Source: Rhizobium sp. J15 (GTDB taxonomy: Bacteria; Pseudomonadota; Alphaproteobacteria; Rhizobiales; Rhizobiaceae). From it: a stretch of 64,000 nucleotides of DNA. Positions 1 through 8,870 of the stretch are shown here, one piece after another. The first letter of the stretch is position 1; each line of letters opens with the position of its first letter. The translations under genes were made by a program, and so were the position numbers. A model generated the notes under the pieces. It was not told the DNA's origin, searched no databases, and worked only from the letters and a program-made list of their open reading frames with translations. The stretch covers positions 62,001 to 126,000 of the forward strand of contig NZ_NWSX01000005.1 of the NCBI RefSeq assembly GCF_002531825.1. The letters are read 5' to 3'.

Positions 1-530
1 CCGACCGGCCTGTCGTGGTCGATGGAAACATCATCACCTGTCCGGGCGGACTGGCCTCGATAAAGCTCGCAATGTATCTGGTCTCCAACGCCTGTGGGGA
101 GTCCCGTGCGCACAAGGCGTTTCACTACCTTCTCGGCGATCACGGCTTCGATAGGGAAGAAGCCGTCGAGGAACCGGATCTCGGCATGAAGTGCGCGGAC
201 CGTCGCGTCGCCAATGCGATCGGACTGATGCGGCAGAAGATGTATGAGCTTTGTTCGGTCGCGGAGATCGCGGCGAGCGTCGGTACATCGGAACGAGAGC
301 TTTCCCGGCTTTTCCGGAAGCATCTGCAGGCCGCTCCCGGCGAATATTGGCGCCAGATGCGCCTCAAGGCGGCGAAGTGGATGGTGCTCAACAGTGACCG
401 CTCCATCGCCCAGATCGCCTATGAGTGTGGTTTCACCGATTGCGCCCATCTGGTGAACTGGTTCAAGCGCGCCTATCACGTCACGCCGGCAAAATTGCGT
501 AGATCGCATCGTGAACTGGGAGTGCGCTGA
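1..530 (+). CDS. GlxA-family AraC transcriptional regulator, C-terminal part
   Basis: The frame is open from base 3 to the left edge, so only the last about 175 codons are present; the GTG at 15 is internal, not a start. The first residues (DGNIITCPGG) are the usual end of the DJ-1/PfpI-like sensor domain of GlxA regulators. An AraC-type double helix-turn-helix follows: the first helix region is VAEIAASVGTSERELSRLF and the second IAQIAYECGFTDCAHLVNWF, with the conserved G-F-x-D and F-K-R. It is a cytoplasmic DNA-binding regulator. Ligand and targets are not visible, because the sensor domain and upstream neighbours lie outside the window. It is convergent with the hydrolase gene that ends 20 bp away. 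Confidence 0.85.
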   Translation, partial: DRPVVVDGNIITCPGGLASIKLAMYLVSNACGESRAHKAFHYLLGDHGFDREEAVEEPDLGMKCADRRVANAIGLMRQKMYELCSVAEIAASVGTSERELSRLFRKHLQAAPGEYWRQMRLKAAKWMVLNSDRSIAQIAYECGFTDCAHLVNWFKRAYHVTPAKLRRSHRELGVR

Positions 531-550
531 CTGGCCGTTTTAGGCCGGCC

Positions 551-1135
551 TCAGCCGAGGCCGCGTAGAAATTCTTCCGTTTCCACGAGTTCGAGCTGCA
601 CGGAAAACCGATCGTGCAGAAGTTCCAGCGATGCATCATAGGTGTCGTCGGCGCTGCTGCAGACCGCATCCTTCAGCACGATGACGCGATAGCCGAGGTC
701 GATCGCGCCAAGCGTCGTGGCGAGCACGCAGACATCTGTTTCACCGCCGGTGATGACAAGGGTATCGACCCGCTCCGCCTGAAGGACCGCATGAAGACGG
801 CCGTCGATCCACGGAGAATAGGTGCGCTTGTCGAAGTGTCTTGCCGGCGGAACGAGCAAGGCCAGCGAAGACGCCAGATCGACGAGGCCGCGCGGCAGAT
901 GCTCGCCGGTCATCATCCACCATTTCCGGTAATAATCCCGCCATTTCCCCGGCATCGCGTCCGCGTGCTCGGGCGGCACGAAGCGGGTGAAGATCGTCCG
1001 GGAGGGGTGCCGGCCGGCAAGCTCTTCGATCTGGGGAGAGATCCGCGCCATCCAGGGAACGTGCCACGGAGTGTCTTCGGAAAACATCCGCTGCATGTCG
1101 ACGCAGAGGTGGCGCCACTCCCCGATCTCGCCCAT
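551..1135 (-). CDS. isochorismatase-family cysteine hydrolase
   Basis: A 194-residue protein of the isochorismatase/nicotinamidase fold. The three residues expected of the catalytic triad are present: Asp13 (CVDMQ), Lys103 (FDKRTYSPW) and Cys136 (GGETDVCVLAT), in the usual order and spacing. Such enzymes hydrolyse amides or vinyl ethers in the cytoplasm; the substrate cannot be read from the sequence. The ATG at 1135 is chosen because GGAGG lies 5 nt upstream; an ATG four codons earlier (1147) has no comparable ribosome site. It stands alone between a convergent AraC gene and the GGDEF/EAL gene downstream on the same strand. Confidence 0.82.
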   Translation of the reverse strand: MGEIGEWRHLCVDMQRMFSEDTPWHVPWMARISPQIEELAGRHPSRTIFTRFVPPEHADAMPGKWRDYYRKWWMMTGEHLPRGLVDLASSLALLVPPARHFDKRTYSPWIDGRLHAVLQAERVDTLVITGGETDVCVLATTLGAIDLGYRVIVLKDAVCSSADDTYDASLELLHDRFSVQLELVETEEFLRGLG

Positions 1136-1211
1136 GTCATCCTCCATTGACCTTCGGCGCTAACCGTCGTCCGGAGTGAAAGTTCCCGATCGGAAGGAAG
1201 TCAAAAGCCCC

Positions 1212-3608
1212 TCACGCAATGGCTTCCGGAGCGATGGCAGGTGATCCCGCGCTGGCGGGCCGGAAACAATCCAGTTCGTGAAGGGGAACCGGCTTGGAGA
1301 AGAAATAGCCCTGCAGGTCGGTGCAGCCGAGGGCGGTGAGGAAATCGCGCTGATATTCGGTTTCGACCCCTTCGGCCGTCGTCGAGATGGCGAGGTTGCG
1401 GCTGAGCGCAACGATGGCGCCGATGATGGCAGCTCCATTGGCTTTCGTGCCGAGCATCGAGACGAAGGAACGATCGATCTTGATCCGGTCGATATCGAAG
1501 CGCATCAGATGGCTGAGGCAGGAATAGCCGGTCCCGAAATCGTCGAGCGAGATCTGGACGCCCCGGCTGCGCAGCGACTTCAGCACGGTGTAAATTTCCG
1601 AATTGTCCTCGATGAGCGAGGACTCGGTGAGCTCGAGTTCGAGCCGCGAGGGCGACAGCCCGATCTCCTCGAGCACGGCGAATACTTCCTCGGCGAAATT
1701 CGGCCGCCTCAGCTGAGAAGGAGAGACGTTGACCGCAACGAACGTATCTTCGGGCCAGCTGCGGGCGGCTTTGCAGGCTTCGCGCAGCACCCAGAAGCCA
1801 AGCGCGTCGATAAGGCCGCCCTCTTCCGCCGCAGGAATGAAGCTGGCAGGCGTCAACAGTCCGCGCTGGCTGTGACGCCAGCGCACGAGGGCTTCAGCCC
1901 CGGACGCCTTGAATCCCGTCTCGGCGCGGTGGACCGCCTGATAGTAGACTTCGAGCGATCCGAAGTCCGGCCTGTTCAGATCGGGCAGGGACCGGCTGGC
2001 GGAGGAGGCCGTGCCGATGGCCAGGACCTCCCGCAATTCGTTCTTGAGAATGTCGCGCGCATTTCTGCCGCCGTCCATCGACGACGAGTAGATGCGCCAT
2101 TGACCTCTCCCGCCCATCTTGGCCTCGTAGAGCGCGACGTCGGCATAACGCATGATATCGTCGGCATTGCGTCCTGCGTCCGGCACGATGGTGACGCCGA
2201 TCGAGCCGCCGACACGTGCGACAGCTTCGCCATTCAGCAGCGGGAAAGGTTTGCCGAGTTCGGCCACGATCGCCTGGCAGATTGCCGGCAGAATTTTTTC
2301 ATGGTCCCGGATGTTGCGCAGAAGCACGGCGAATTCGTCTCCGCCAAGCCGGGCAAGCGTATCGCCGGGACGAAGCACGGAGCGGATCCGGTCCGCCGCC
2401 ACCCTGATGAGTTCATCGCCGGCGGCATGGCCGAAGGTATCGTTGACGGCTTTGAACCGGTCGAGATCGAGAAGCGCAACCGCCGAGCGCTCGGAGGAAG
2501 TGCGCATTTGCGCCAGGCACTCCTCGAACCGCATCGCGAACAAGGCGCGATTGGGAAGGCCGGTCAGTACATCATGCAGCGCAAGCTGCCTCGCATGGAG
2601 CTCGCTTTTCTTCAGCTCGCCGAGACTGTTTCGCAGGCGAACGAGCAGGACTGAGAGCAGAACTGCGATCACCAGGGCGGCAATCGAAAGCGCCGGCATC
2701 AATCGGCCGATCACTCTGGAACCGGGAAGGTCGGGCCGCCACACGATGAAGCCGATCGGTTCGCCGTTTGCCGTCGCGTCGATCTGAAACGCCACTTCGT
2801 CTTCGTCGGGATCGGCCGTGCGCGCGAAGCGGGCGCCGTTGAGGCCCTGCTGCCGGCTCAATTCGTCCAGTGCCGCCCCGTCGAGGAACCGCACGACGAT
2901 CAGGAATTGCCGCGCCGGCTGCCGCTGCCCCTGAGGAGCGTCGTTGATGCCGACGATACCGACGATGGTCGGACGGCCCTCCAGCCGCATCAGATTGGCG
3001 AGGGCATGGTTGAGATTGATCATGCTCGCCCGCCGGCTTTCCAGCGAGGATGGTGTCCGTTCGCTGAAAACAACGCCTTGGCCCGCCGTCAGGCGGGCGT
3101 CTTTCAGGAGAGGCAGGAAGAGAGGTCTCATCCAGCGGTAGCGTTTTTCTGTCGCGGCGTCGGTCAGCATGACCAGCTGAGCCTTCTCATCGACGACGAA
3201 GGCCTGGTCGTAGCCAAAGGCGGACATCGCCGTTTGGCTGATCGCGCTGCCGGCCGCTGCCGACAGAACCGCATCGAGGCTGGAGGAAACGCCCGCTGCC
3301 TGGGAGGCGGGATAGACGCGGGCGAGGTAGCCGTTGCCGAACTGGCCGATGACGTGGGCGACCTGATCGACCTGCTCGCGCAGGCGCGCATTCACGAGCT
3401 GGCGCTGGCGATCAAGTGCCGCAGCATCGCTCTCCTTGCCCGCCCAGAGCGCCGAGAGAACGACGAGCCCGATCGCTCCCAGCCCGCTGATGGCGATCAG
3501 AAAGAGAATTCTTCCCGAGGCGATCCAGGATTGCTGAAACGTATTGGAGCTGGAGGGAAGGACGATGTGCAAGCGCAGACCCCAAAACACCGCTAGACCA
3601 GGGCGCAA
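1212..3608 (-). CDS. membrane-bound GGDEF-EAL cyclic-di-GMP enzyme with periplasmic sensor
   Basis: About 798 residues. An N-terminal membrane helix (about 32-55) and a second near 300-325 enclose a periplasmic domain of CHASE4 type. The GGDEF domain follows (about 345-505, with intact GGDEF at 422-426 and LGGDEFAVLL around it), then an EAL domain (about 530-780, EALVRW starting at residue 572, and DDFGTGYS). Both catalytic signatures look intact, so it could make or degrade cyclic-di-GMP, or use one domain as a GTP sensor for the other. The start is uncertain: the longest frame begins with TTG at 3608 without a clear ribosome site; a TTG at 3572 has GGGG 7 nt upstream. No cognate partner is adjacent. 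Confidence 0.9.
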   Translation of the reverse strand: MRPGLAVFWGLRLHIVLPSSSNTFQQSWIASGRILFLIAISGLGAIGLVVLSALWAGKESDAAALDRQRQLVNARLREQVDQVAHVIGQFGNGYLARVYPASQAAGVSSSLDAVLSAAAGSAISQTAMSAFGYDQAFVVDEKAQLVMLTDAATEKRYRWMRPLFLPLLKDARLTAGQGVVFSERTPSSLESRRASMINLNHALANLMRLEGRPTIVGIVGINDAPQGQRQPARQFLIVVRFLDGAALDELSRQQGLNGARFARTADPDEDEVAFQIDATANGEPIGFIVWRPDLPGSRVIGRLMPALSIAALVIAVLLSVLLVRLRNSLGELKKSELHARQLALHDVLTGLPNRALFAMRFEECLAQMRTSSERSAVALLDLDRFKAVNDTFGHAAGDELIRVAADRIRSVLRPGDTLARLGGDEFAVLLRNIRDHEKILPAICQAIVAELGKPFPLLNGEAVARVGGSIGVTIVPDAGRNADDIMRYADVALYEAKMGGRGQWRIYSSSMDGGRNARDILKNELREVLAIGTASSASRSLPDLNRPDFGSLEVYYQAVHRAETGFKASGAEALVRWRHSQRGLLTPASFIPAAEEGGLIDALGFWVLREACKAARSWPEDTFVAVNVSPSQLRRPNFAEEVFAVLEEIGLSPSRLELELTESSLIEDNSEIYTVLKSLRSRGVQISLDDFGTGYSCLSHLMRFDIDRIKIDRSFVSMLGTKANGAAIIGAIVALSRNLAISTTAEGVETEYQRDFLTALGCTDLQGYFFSKPVPLHELDCFRPASAGSPAIAPEAIA

Positions 3609-3723
3609 TCACCAAAACAAAATTAACGCTGTCGCCGACGCTAACAAAGAAGCGTTCACGTAGAATTAAAGGCTAATGCTCACTATTGGGAAAGATCGAC
3701 TATGTCCCCAGGGAGCCCGGACA

Positions 3724-4527
3724 ATGATGCGCAGATCCATCCAGACCGTATTGCGCGCAACACTGATGGCGAGCGTCGGCGCCGTCTTGGCCGCGACCTT
3801 GCCGCTTGAGGCCGCCGCGCAGGATTCCATGCCGATGCGCATTGCCGTCGAAGGCGCGTTTCCGCCCTTCAATTACCTCGACGCCAACAATAAGCTTCAG
3901 GGCTTCGACATCGATATCGCCAATGCGCTGTGCGAAACCGGCAAATTCGAATGCAAGTTCATCATCGAGAAGTGGGACGACATGATCCCCGATCTCGTCG
4001 GCAAGAAATACGATGCGATCATCTCATCCATGTCGATGAGCCTCGAGCGCCGCCAGAAGGTTGCTTTTACCGAAAAATACTACACCAGCCCGTCCGTGTT
4101 CATCGTCCGCAAGGATTCTGCGATCAGCGATGTCAGCCCGGCCGCCCTGCACGACAAAAATCTCGGCGTGACCTCGTCGACGGCGCAGGAATCCTACGCC
4201 AATCATCTTTATCCCGGCATGAAGAAGACGGTTTTCCGGTCTTCGCCGGAACTGTACAAGGGGCTGGCGGATGGCAGCGTCGATATCATCCTGGAGGACA
4301 AGCTCGCCATCTACGACTGGATCGCCAACACCAAGGCGGGAAGCTGCTGCGAGTTCAAGGGCCCGGATCTGGCCGACGTCACCTATTTCGGCGAGGGCGC
4401 CGGAATTGCGGTGCGTCTGGATGACGGCGACCGCCTTGCGCGCCTGAACGCAGCCTTGAAGGCGATCAAGGAAGACGGGACCTATGACATGATCAACGCG
4501 AAGTATTTCCCGTTCAGCATCCAATAG
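3724..4527 (+). CDS. amino-acid ABC transporter periplasmic binding protein (orphan)
   Basis: A 267-residue family 3 solute-binding protein, the class that binds polar amino acids such as Lys/Arg/Orn/His. It has an export signal (MMRRSIQTVLRATLM, hydrophobic run, AAA-QD near residue 33) and the typical opening AVEGAFPPFNYLD, with GFDIDIANALC and the lobe-2 element LGVTSSTAQE. The frame stays open upstream to 3676, but the ATG at 3724 has an AGGGA site 9 nt away and starts the signal peptide. There is no ATPase or permease nearby. It may serve a remote ABC system, or act as a sensing protein. Candidate ligand: a basic amino acid or opine. Confidence 0.85.
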   Translation: MMRRSIQTVLRATLMASVGAVLAATLPLEAAAQDSMPMRIAVEGAFPPFNYLDANNKLQGFDIDIANALCETGKFECKFIIEKWDDMIPDLVGKKYDAIISSMSMSLERRQKVAFTEKYYTSPSVFIVRKDSAISDVSPAALHDKNLGVTSSTAQESYANHLYPGMKKTVFRSSPELYKGLADGSVDIILEDKLAIYDWIANTKAGSCCEFKGPDLADVTYFGEGAGIAVRLDDGDRLARLNAALKAIKEDGTYDMINAKYFPFSIQ

Positions 4528-4557
4528 CCGCCAACCGAATTTTCATGCGATTGCAGC

Positions 4558-4584
4558 GAGATGGCCGGTTCGTCCGGCCATCTC
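4558..4584. terminator. hairpin between convergent genes
   Basis: A perfect 11-bp inverted repeat (GAGATGGCCGG / CCGGCCATCTC) with a 5-nt loop, between the ends of the binding-protein gene and the formaldehyde dehydrogenase gene. Only a short T run follows, so it is a plausible but not classical bidirectional terminator. Confidence 0.5.
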
Positions 4585-4600
4585 CGTTTCGGTCCGATCG

Positions 4601-5791
4601 TTATGCGGCCTTGGCGACGTCGCCATGCGGATCGAGGACGAATTTCGTCGCCGCTCCATGGTCGAAGCTCTCATAGCCCTGGACGGCATCGTCGAGCGGG
4701 ATGACCTTGGCATTGACGATATCGGCGATCGGCAGCCGGTCATGGAGGATCGCCTGCATGAGCTGGCGATTGTATTTGAGCACCGGCGTCTGGCCGGTGT
4801 GGAAGGACTGGGCCTTTGCCCAGCCGAGGCCGAAGCGAAGCGAGAGATTGCCGTGCTTGGCGGCATTGTCGACGGCGCCGGGATCCTCGGTCACATAGAG
4901 GCCGGGAATGCCGATCGAACCGGCGGCGCGGGTGATCTCCATCATCTGGTTGAGCACGATCGCCGGCTGTTCGCCGCCCGAATGGCCCCTCGCCTCGAAG
5001 CCGACGGCGTCGATGGCGCTGTCCACCTCGTTGCTGCCGACGACTTCAGCGATCATGTCGCCGAGGCGATCGCTCTTGGAGAGATCGATGGGTTCGAAAC
5101 CGACCTTGGCCGCATGGGCGAGACGATCCTTGTTGAAGTCGCCGATCATGACGACCGCAGCGCCGAGGATGCGGGCCGAAGCTGCCGCTGCAAGACCGAC
5201 AGGGCCGGCGCCGGCGACATAGACGGTCGAGCCGACTCCGACGCCGGCGCGCACCGCGCCATGGAAACCGGTCGGCAGGATGTCGGACAGCATGGTGAGA
5301 TCGCGGATCTTCGCCATCGCCTTGTCCCGATCCGGGATTTTCAGCAGGTTGAAGTCTGCATAGGGAATGGTGACGTAAAGTGCCTGTCCGCCGATCCAGC
5401 CGCCCATGTCGACATAACCGTAGGCGCCGCCGGCGCGGGACGGGTTCACCGTCAGGCAGACGCCGGTATCCTGGGATTTGCAGCAGCGGCAACGGCCGCA
5501 GGCGACATTGAAGGGCACCGAGACGATATCGCCGATGTCGAGCATCTCGACGTCGACGCCCTTCTCGATGACCTCGCCGGTGATTTCGTGGCCGAGGATC
5601 AGGCCCGGCATCGCCGTCGTGCGGCCGCGGACCATGTGCTGGTCGGAACCGCAGATATTGGTCGATATCACCTTCAGGATAACGCCGTGTTCGATGCGGC
5701 GGCCGTCCGGCGCTTCCAGCTTCGGATCGTCGATGTCGCGAACCTCGACCTTGCCCGGCCTGAGATAGACGACGCCTCTATTCTTGCTCAT
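4601..5791 (-). CDS. fdhA: glutathione-independent formaldehyde dehydrogenase
   Basis: A 396-residue zinc-dependent medium-chain dehydrogenase, about the length of the Pseudomonas putida enzyme that oxidises formaldehyde to formate with NAD without glutathione. Visible are the catalytic zinc ligands Cys47 and His68 (ICGSDQH, GHEITGE), four structural-zinc cysteines (98, 101, 104, 112) and the nucleotide-binding GAGPVGLAAA. The long insertion after the cysteine cluster and the IPGLY and SLRFGLGWAKA segments are typical of this subgroup. The ATG at 5791 is supported by GGGAGGA just upstream; the frame extends 31 codons further without support. It appears monocistronic and could detoxify formaldehyde from demethylation of methylated amines, which would suit a strain that also handles carnitine, but that link is inference. 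Confidence 0.88.
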   Translation of the reverse strand: MSKNRGVVYLRPGKVEVRDIDDPKLEAPDGRRIEHGVILKVISTNICGSDQHMVRGRTTAMPGLILGHEITGEVIEKGVDVEMLDIGDIVSVPFNVACGRCRCCKSQDTGVCLTVNPSRAGGAYGYVDMGGWIGGQALYVTIPYADFNLLKIPDRDKAMAKIRDLTMLSDILPTGFHGAVRAGVGVGSTVYVAGAGPVGLAAAASARILGAAVVMIGDFNKDRLAHAAKVGFEPIDLSKSDRLGDMIAEVVGSNEVDSAIDAVGFEARGHSGGEQPAIVLNQMMEITRAAGSIGIPGLYVTEDPGAVDNAAKHGNLSLRFGLGWAKAQSFHTGQTPVLKYNRQLMQAILHDRLPIADIVNAKVIPLDDAVQGYESFDHGAATKFVLDPHGDVAKAA

Positions 5792-6453
5792 GGATTCCTC
5801 CCATGTGTTTGATGCCTCGAGCTGCAGCCGATAGCCGGCGGCAACCTTTCTTCCGGGCCGCCTCCTTTGCGGCTCGGTATTCACGCGCTGGATATCGCCG
5901 CATCGGGCGATATTCGAATTTCACGATTGACCGATCGGATGGAGGGAGAGAGTGAACAGGAGGCCGTGCCTGTCGTCCGCTCGTCATCGCCGCCGCGATC
6001 GTCGATCTGCTGCGCAGAGAGCTGGTTTCGGGCTCCAGAACCTCCTTTCGATCCGTCTCGACATCTTTCCGAATATCTCATCCGGCGATCTGCTTGAGGA
6101 CTCAGTTGTTCTAACCGCTGCGGGCAGCGCCGGCATCGGACCGGCCTCCCAATGGCTCATGTCGCCAGCTTGCGAAGCGGCGCCTTGAACACCACAAGGA
6201 AACCACTTCCGGCGGAAAACAGCGCCCGAAAAAACGACATGGGTGCAATTCAAAGACGACAGTCGGCAAGTCGCAGCAGCGTGCCGCTCAAGAGAACGAG
6301 TAGGCCTCTGGAATAGGGCGGTTTTCCGGATGATCTCAGAAGATTTGATCGAAGCGGACACCGTTTTCAATCGTGATTGGACATCGGCTGCGACCTGAGC
6401 CACGCTGTTTTTGGGAGCGGACCATCTATTTTTCTTGAAGATAGGAGGCCGGA
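5792..6453. other. 662-bp intergenic stretch without a recognisable gene
   Basis: Several short open frames cross this stretch on both strands, but none has family features, a convincing ribosome site or a codon pattern like the neighbours. It must hold the promoter of fdhA and that of the small gene at 6454. No clear palindrome or repeat was seen. Confidence 0.5.
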
Positions 6454-6888
6454 ATGGAACAGTACGCACTGGAGCAGCTGAAAACAGTTGCTAAGGTCAG
6501 CACGACCTTTAAGCGCCTTGAACTGACACGGCGCGAACGCATCGAACGGTGGGCCGAAAGTCTCGAACGCAGCCCCAGGCCGTTTCTCAAGACGCTTCAC
6601 GAAACGGAATATCAGCCGATCGCGGATCGGATGGCCCTACGGGATGACGACACGCCGATCTCCGTCGCATTCGCTGATCCCATTCTGCGGGCGGCAGGAA
6701 TGGAAAATGACAGCTATGGAGAAGCCAAACGGTTCTTCGAACTCAGCGACGAACAGTTGCACGAGCTTGTCTGCTTCTGTCACTTCGGCGAAAGCGTCAG
6801 CGCTGCGGCAGTCGCTCGCCGGGTGCGAAAGATCGTGGATCCCAAACCAAGCGGGTTTTTCGCTCAGCTTCGTGCGTTCTTTGCCTGA
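6454..6888 (+). CDS. conserved-looking hypothetical protein, 144 aa
   Basis: I do not recognise this family. The protein is soluble and charged, without signal peptide or membrane segment, and probably mostly helical: an N-terminal basic helical part (TFKRLELTRRERIERWAESL), a middle containing ITPISVAFADP-like sequence, and a C-terminal helical region with ELVCFCHFGESVSAAAVARRV. The start is well supported by AGGAGG 7 nt upstream of the ATG. It lies alone between fdhA and the EamA gene. Codon use resembles the surrounding genes, which supports it being real. Confidence 0.7.
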   Translation: MEQYALEQLKTVAKVSTTFKRLELTRRERIERWAESLERSPRPFLKTLHETEYQPIADRMALRDDDTPISVAFADPILRAAGMENDSYGEAKRFFELSDEQLHELVCFCHFGESVSAAAVARRVRKIVDPKPSGFFAQLRAFFA

Positions 6889-6980
6889 CCGAGGCTGAGG
6901 GTCCCATGATGCTGTAAGGCTGGCGCTCGCCGTGAAACGGCGGCCGCTCAGCTTAACGCGGTTGCGCCAGTGGGCAAATA

Positions 6981-7886
6981 CTAGCCGTCGGAAGATCGCC
7001 GGCCTCGGTTGAAGTCGACCGCCGTATGCCAGAACACGGCCGCGAGGATGATGGCTCCGCCGAAATAGGTAGCGATGGGCGGCGCTTCGGAAAACAGCAG
7101 CCAGACCCAGAAGGGCGTCAGCACGATTTCCATCGTGCCGATCAGCGCGGCTTCCGCCGGCGGCATCCGCTTCGCGCCGGCGAGGAAGAGCACCAGTGCG
7201 AGCGAGAAGTTGGTGGCGCCGAAGGCGGCAAGCACGATCCAGTTGTGCAGGTCGAGCGAACCGACCGAACCGAACGGCGCGAAGATGACCAAGGTCAGAA
7301 AGGCGCTGACGACGGTCGGTGGCAGGCTCGGCACGCCGGGGCTGATACGCGGAATGATGATGACGAGCGCGAAGGACGCGGTCATGCCGAGGGCCAGCAG
7401 ATCGCCCCAGCCGGTGCCGCCGCCGATCGACGAGGCGACGATGACGCCGACGCCGAAGAGGGACACGGCGCCGGCAATCATCGTCCGCCTGGCGACCCTC
7501 TCTCCGAGGATGAGCCAGCCGAACAGAGCCGCTATGAAGGGCGTCGTCGCATAGATCATCGTCACATTGGCGACGGTGGTCATGTAGAGCGCCCCGATGA
7601 AGCATCCCTGACTGAAAGTCTGGCATGCGATCATCGCAAGACCGGACGGATGGAAGACGGAACGCCATTGCCGCCGCGAGATGCCCCCTTCGAGGAAAAG
7701 GCAGGGGATCAGCAGGAACAGGCCTCCGAACAGCGACCGCCAGGCGATCGCCGTCCATACGTCGGTGGTGAGGAGCCGCGAGTAAACGCCACTCGCGCTC
7801 CAGGCTAGTGTCGCAGCAACGATGAGAAGCACACCCTTCTCGTGCTCGCTGCCTGCGAGGTGTCTGGCCGGATTTTCAATGGTCAC
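6981..7886 (-). CDS. EamA/DMT-family inner-membrane transporter
   Basis: About 301 residues with ten predicted hydrophobic helices in two EamA repeats, the architecture of drug/metabolite exporters such as RhtA and YdcZ relatives. Typical elements are the N-terminal ATLAWSASGVYSRLL and the second-half GAKRMPPAEAALIGTMEIVLTPFWVW. It probably exports an amino acid or small metabolite; the substrate is unknown. The start is uncertain: the frame opens at an ATG at 7976, but a GTG at 7886 gives the usual family length and leaves room for a shared promoter. It is divergent from the LysR gene at 7998, which is the likely regulator. Confidence 0.82.
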   Translation of the reverse strand: MTIENPARHLAGSEHEKGVLLIVAATLAWSASGVYSRLLTTDVWTAIAWRSLFGGLFLLIPCLFLEGGISRRQWRSVFHPSGLAMIACQTFSQGCFIGALYMTTVANVTMIYATTPFIAALFGWLILGERVARRTMIAGAVSLFGVGVIVASSIGGGTGWGDLLALGMTASFALVIIIPRISPGVPSLPPTVVSAFLTLVIFAPFGSVGSLDLHNWIVLAAFGATNFSLALVLFLAGAKRMPPAEAALIGTMEIVLTPFWVWLLFSEAPPIATYFGGAIILAAVFWHTAVDFNRGRRSSDG

Positions 7887-7997
7887 GCAGATAGTCTCAA
7901 AGAAGGAAGTCGAACGCCGCTCATTTCTGCGCCAGCAATTGACATTAGACAAACGAATAGTAGTGATGGCTATCATCGATTTTTTCTATGGCTTTCC

Positions 7998-8870
7998 ATG
8001 CAAGAACCGATCGAAAGCGACCTTCTCAGAACCTTCCTTGTTGTCGCCGAGACATCGAACTTTTCGGCGGCCGCCCAGCGTATCGGGCGGACGCAATCTG
8101 CCGTCAGCACCCAGATCAAGAGGCTCGAGGCGGCGATCGGCGAAAACCTTTTCGAGCGCGGCGCTCGCGGCGTGCTGCTTACGCGTCAGGGCATTCAGCT
8201 CGTACCCTATGCCCGCAGGGTCATCGATCTCCTGAACGAGGCGGCCGCGATGATCCGCAGCAAGCCGCTTGACGGGCCGGTGCGCATCGGAATTCCCGAG
8301 GAATACAGCCAGACGGTGCTGCCGGCCGCCCTTGCGGCTTTCGCGGTTCGCCATCCGGCGGTCGAAGTCACCGTGTCCTGCGACTACACCGTCCGCAACC
8401 TCGCCGCCCTGGAGCGGGACGAGCTCGATCTGGCCGTCGTTTTCGACTGGAGCGATCAGAACAAGGGCGAGGTCCTCTGCGTCGATCCCACCGTCTGGGT
8501 CACGTCGATGGTGCATCGGCTGCACGACATCGATCCCCTGCCGGTTGCGACCTATCGCAACTCCACCTGGTCACGCGACTTTGCGCTCCGGTCGCTGGAG
8601 CAGATCGGCCGCAGCTACCGGATCGCCTTCATCGCCGATACCGGTTCGGGGCTGAAAAATGCCGTGACCGCGGGTCTTGCCGTCACCACGCTTTCCCGCA
8701 GCAGCATTCCGCCCGGCTGCCGGGAACTGACGGCCGAGGATGGCTTTCCGCCGGTCGATTCCTCCAAGGTCGTTCTGCGCCGCAATAGTTTCCGCTCCAG
8801 CGAGGCGGTGCGGGAACTCGCCGAGATGCTGCGGGACGCATTCCAGCCTATGTCGGCGCCGATGGTATGA
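7998..8870 (+). CDS. LysR-family transcriptional regulator
   Basis: A 290-residue LysR-type regulator. The N-terminal winged helix-turn-helix is clear (LLRTFLVVAETSNFSAAAQRIGRTQSAVSTQIKRLE), followed by an effector-binding domain from about residue 90. The ATG at 7998 is the one in register with the family start; the open frame upstream has no LysR homology. It is divergent from the EamA transporter gene and probably controls it; the effector is unknown. Its last 23 bases overlap the end of the convergent GlxA-type regulator gene. Confidence 0.9.
   Translation: MQEPIESDLLRTFLVVAETSNFSAAAQRIGRTQSAVSTQIKRLEAAIGENLFERGARGVLLTRQGIQLVPYARRVIDLLNEAAAMIRSKPLDGPVRIGIPEEYSQTVLPAALAAFAVRHPAVEVTVSCDYTVRNLAALERDELDLAVVFDWSDQNKGEVLCVDPTVWVTSMVHRLHDIDPLPVATYRNSTWSRDFALRSLEQIGRSYRIAFIADTGSGLKNAVTAGLAVTTLSRSSIPPGCRELTAEDGFPPVDSSKVVLRRNSFRSSEAVRELAEMLRDAFQPMSAPMV

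Noticed and set aside
4625..5812. Long open frame on the plus strand (about 395 codons) opposite the formaldehyde dehydrogenase gene
   Set aside because: The minus-strand frame carries all zinc and cofactor motifs; the opposite frame is an antisense by-product of GC-rich codon use, with low-complexity Asp/Ala/Arg-rich translation.
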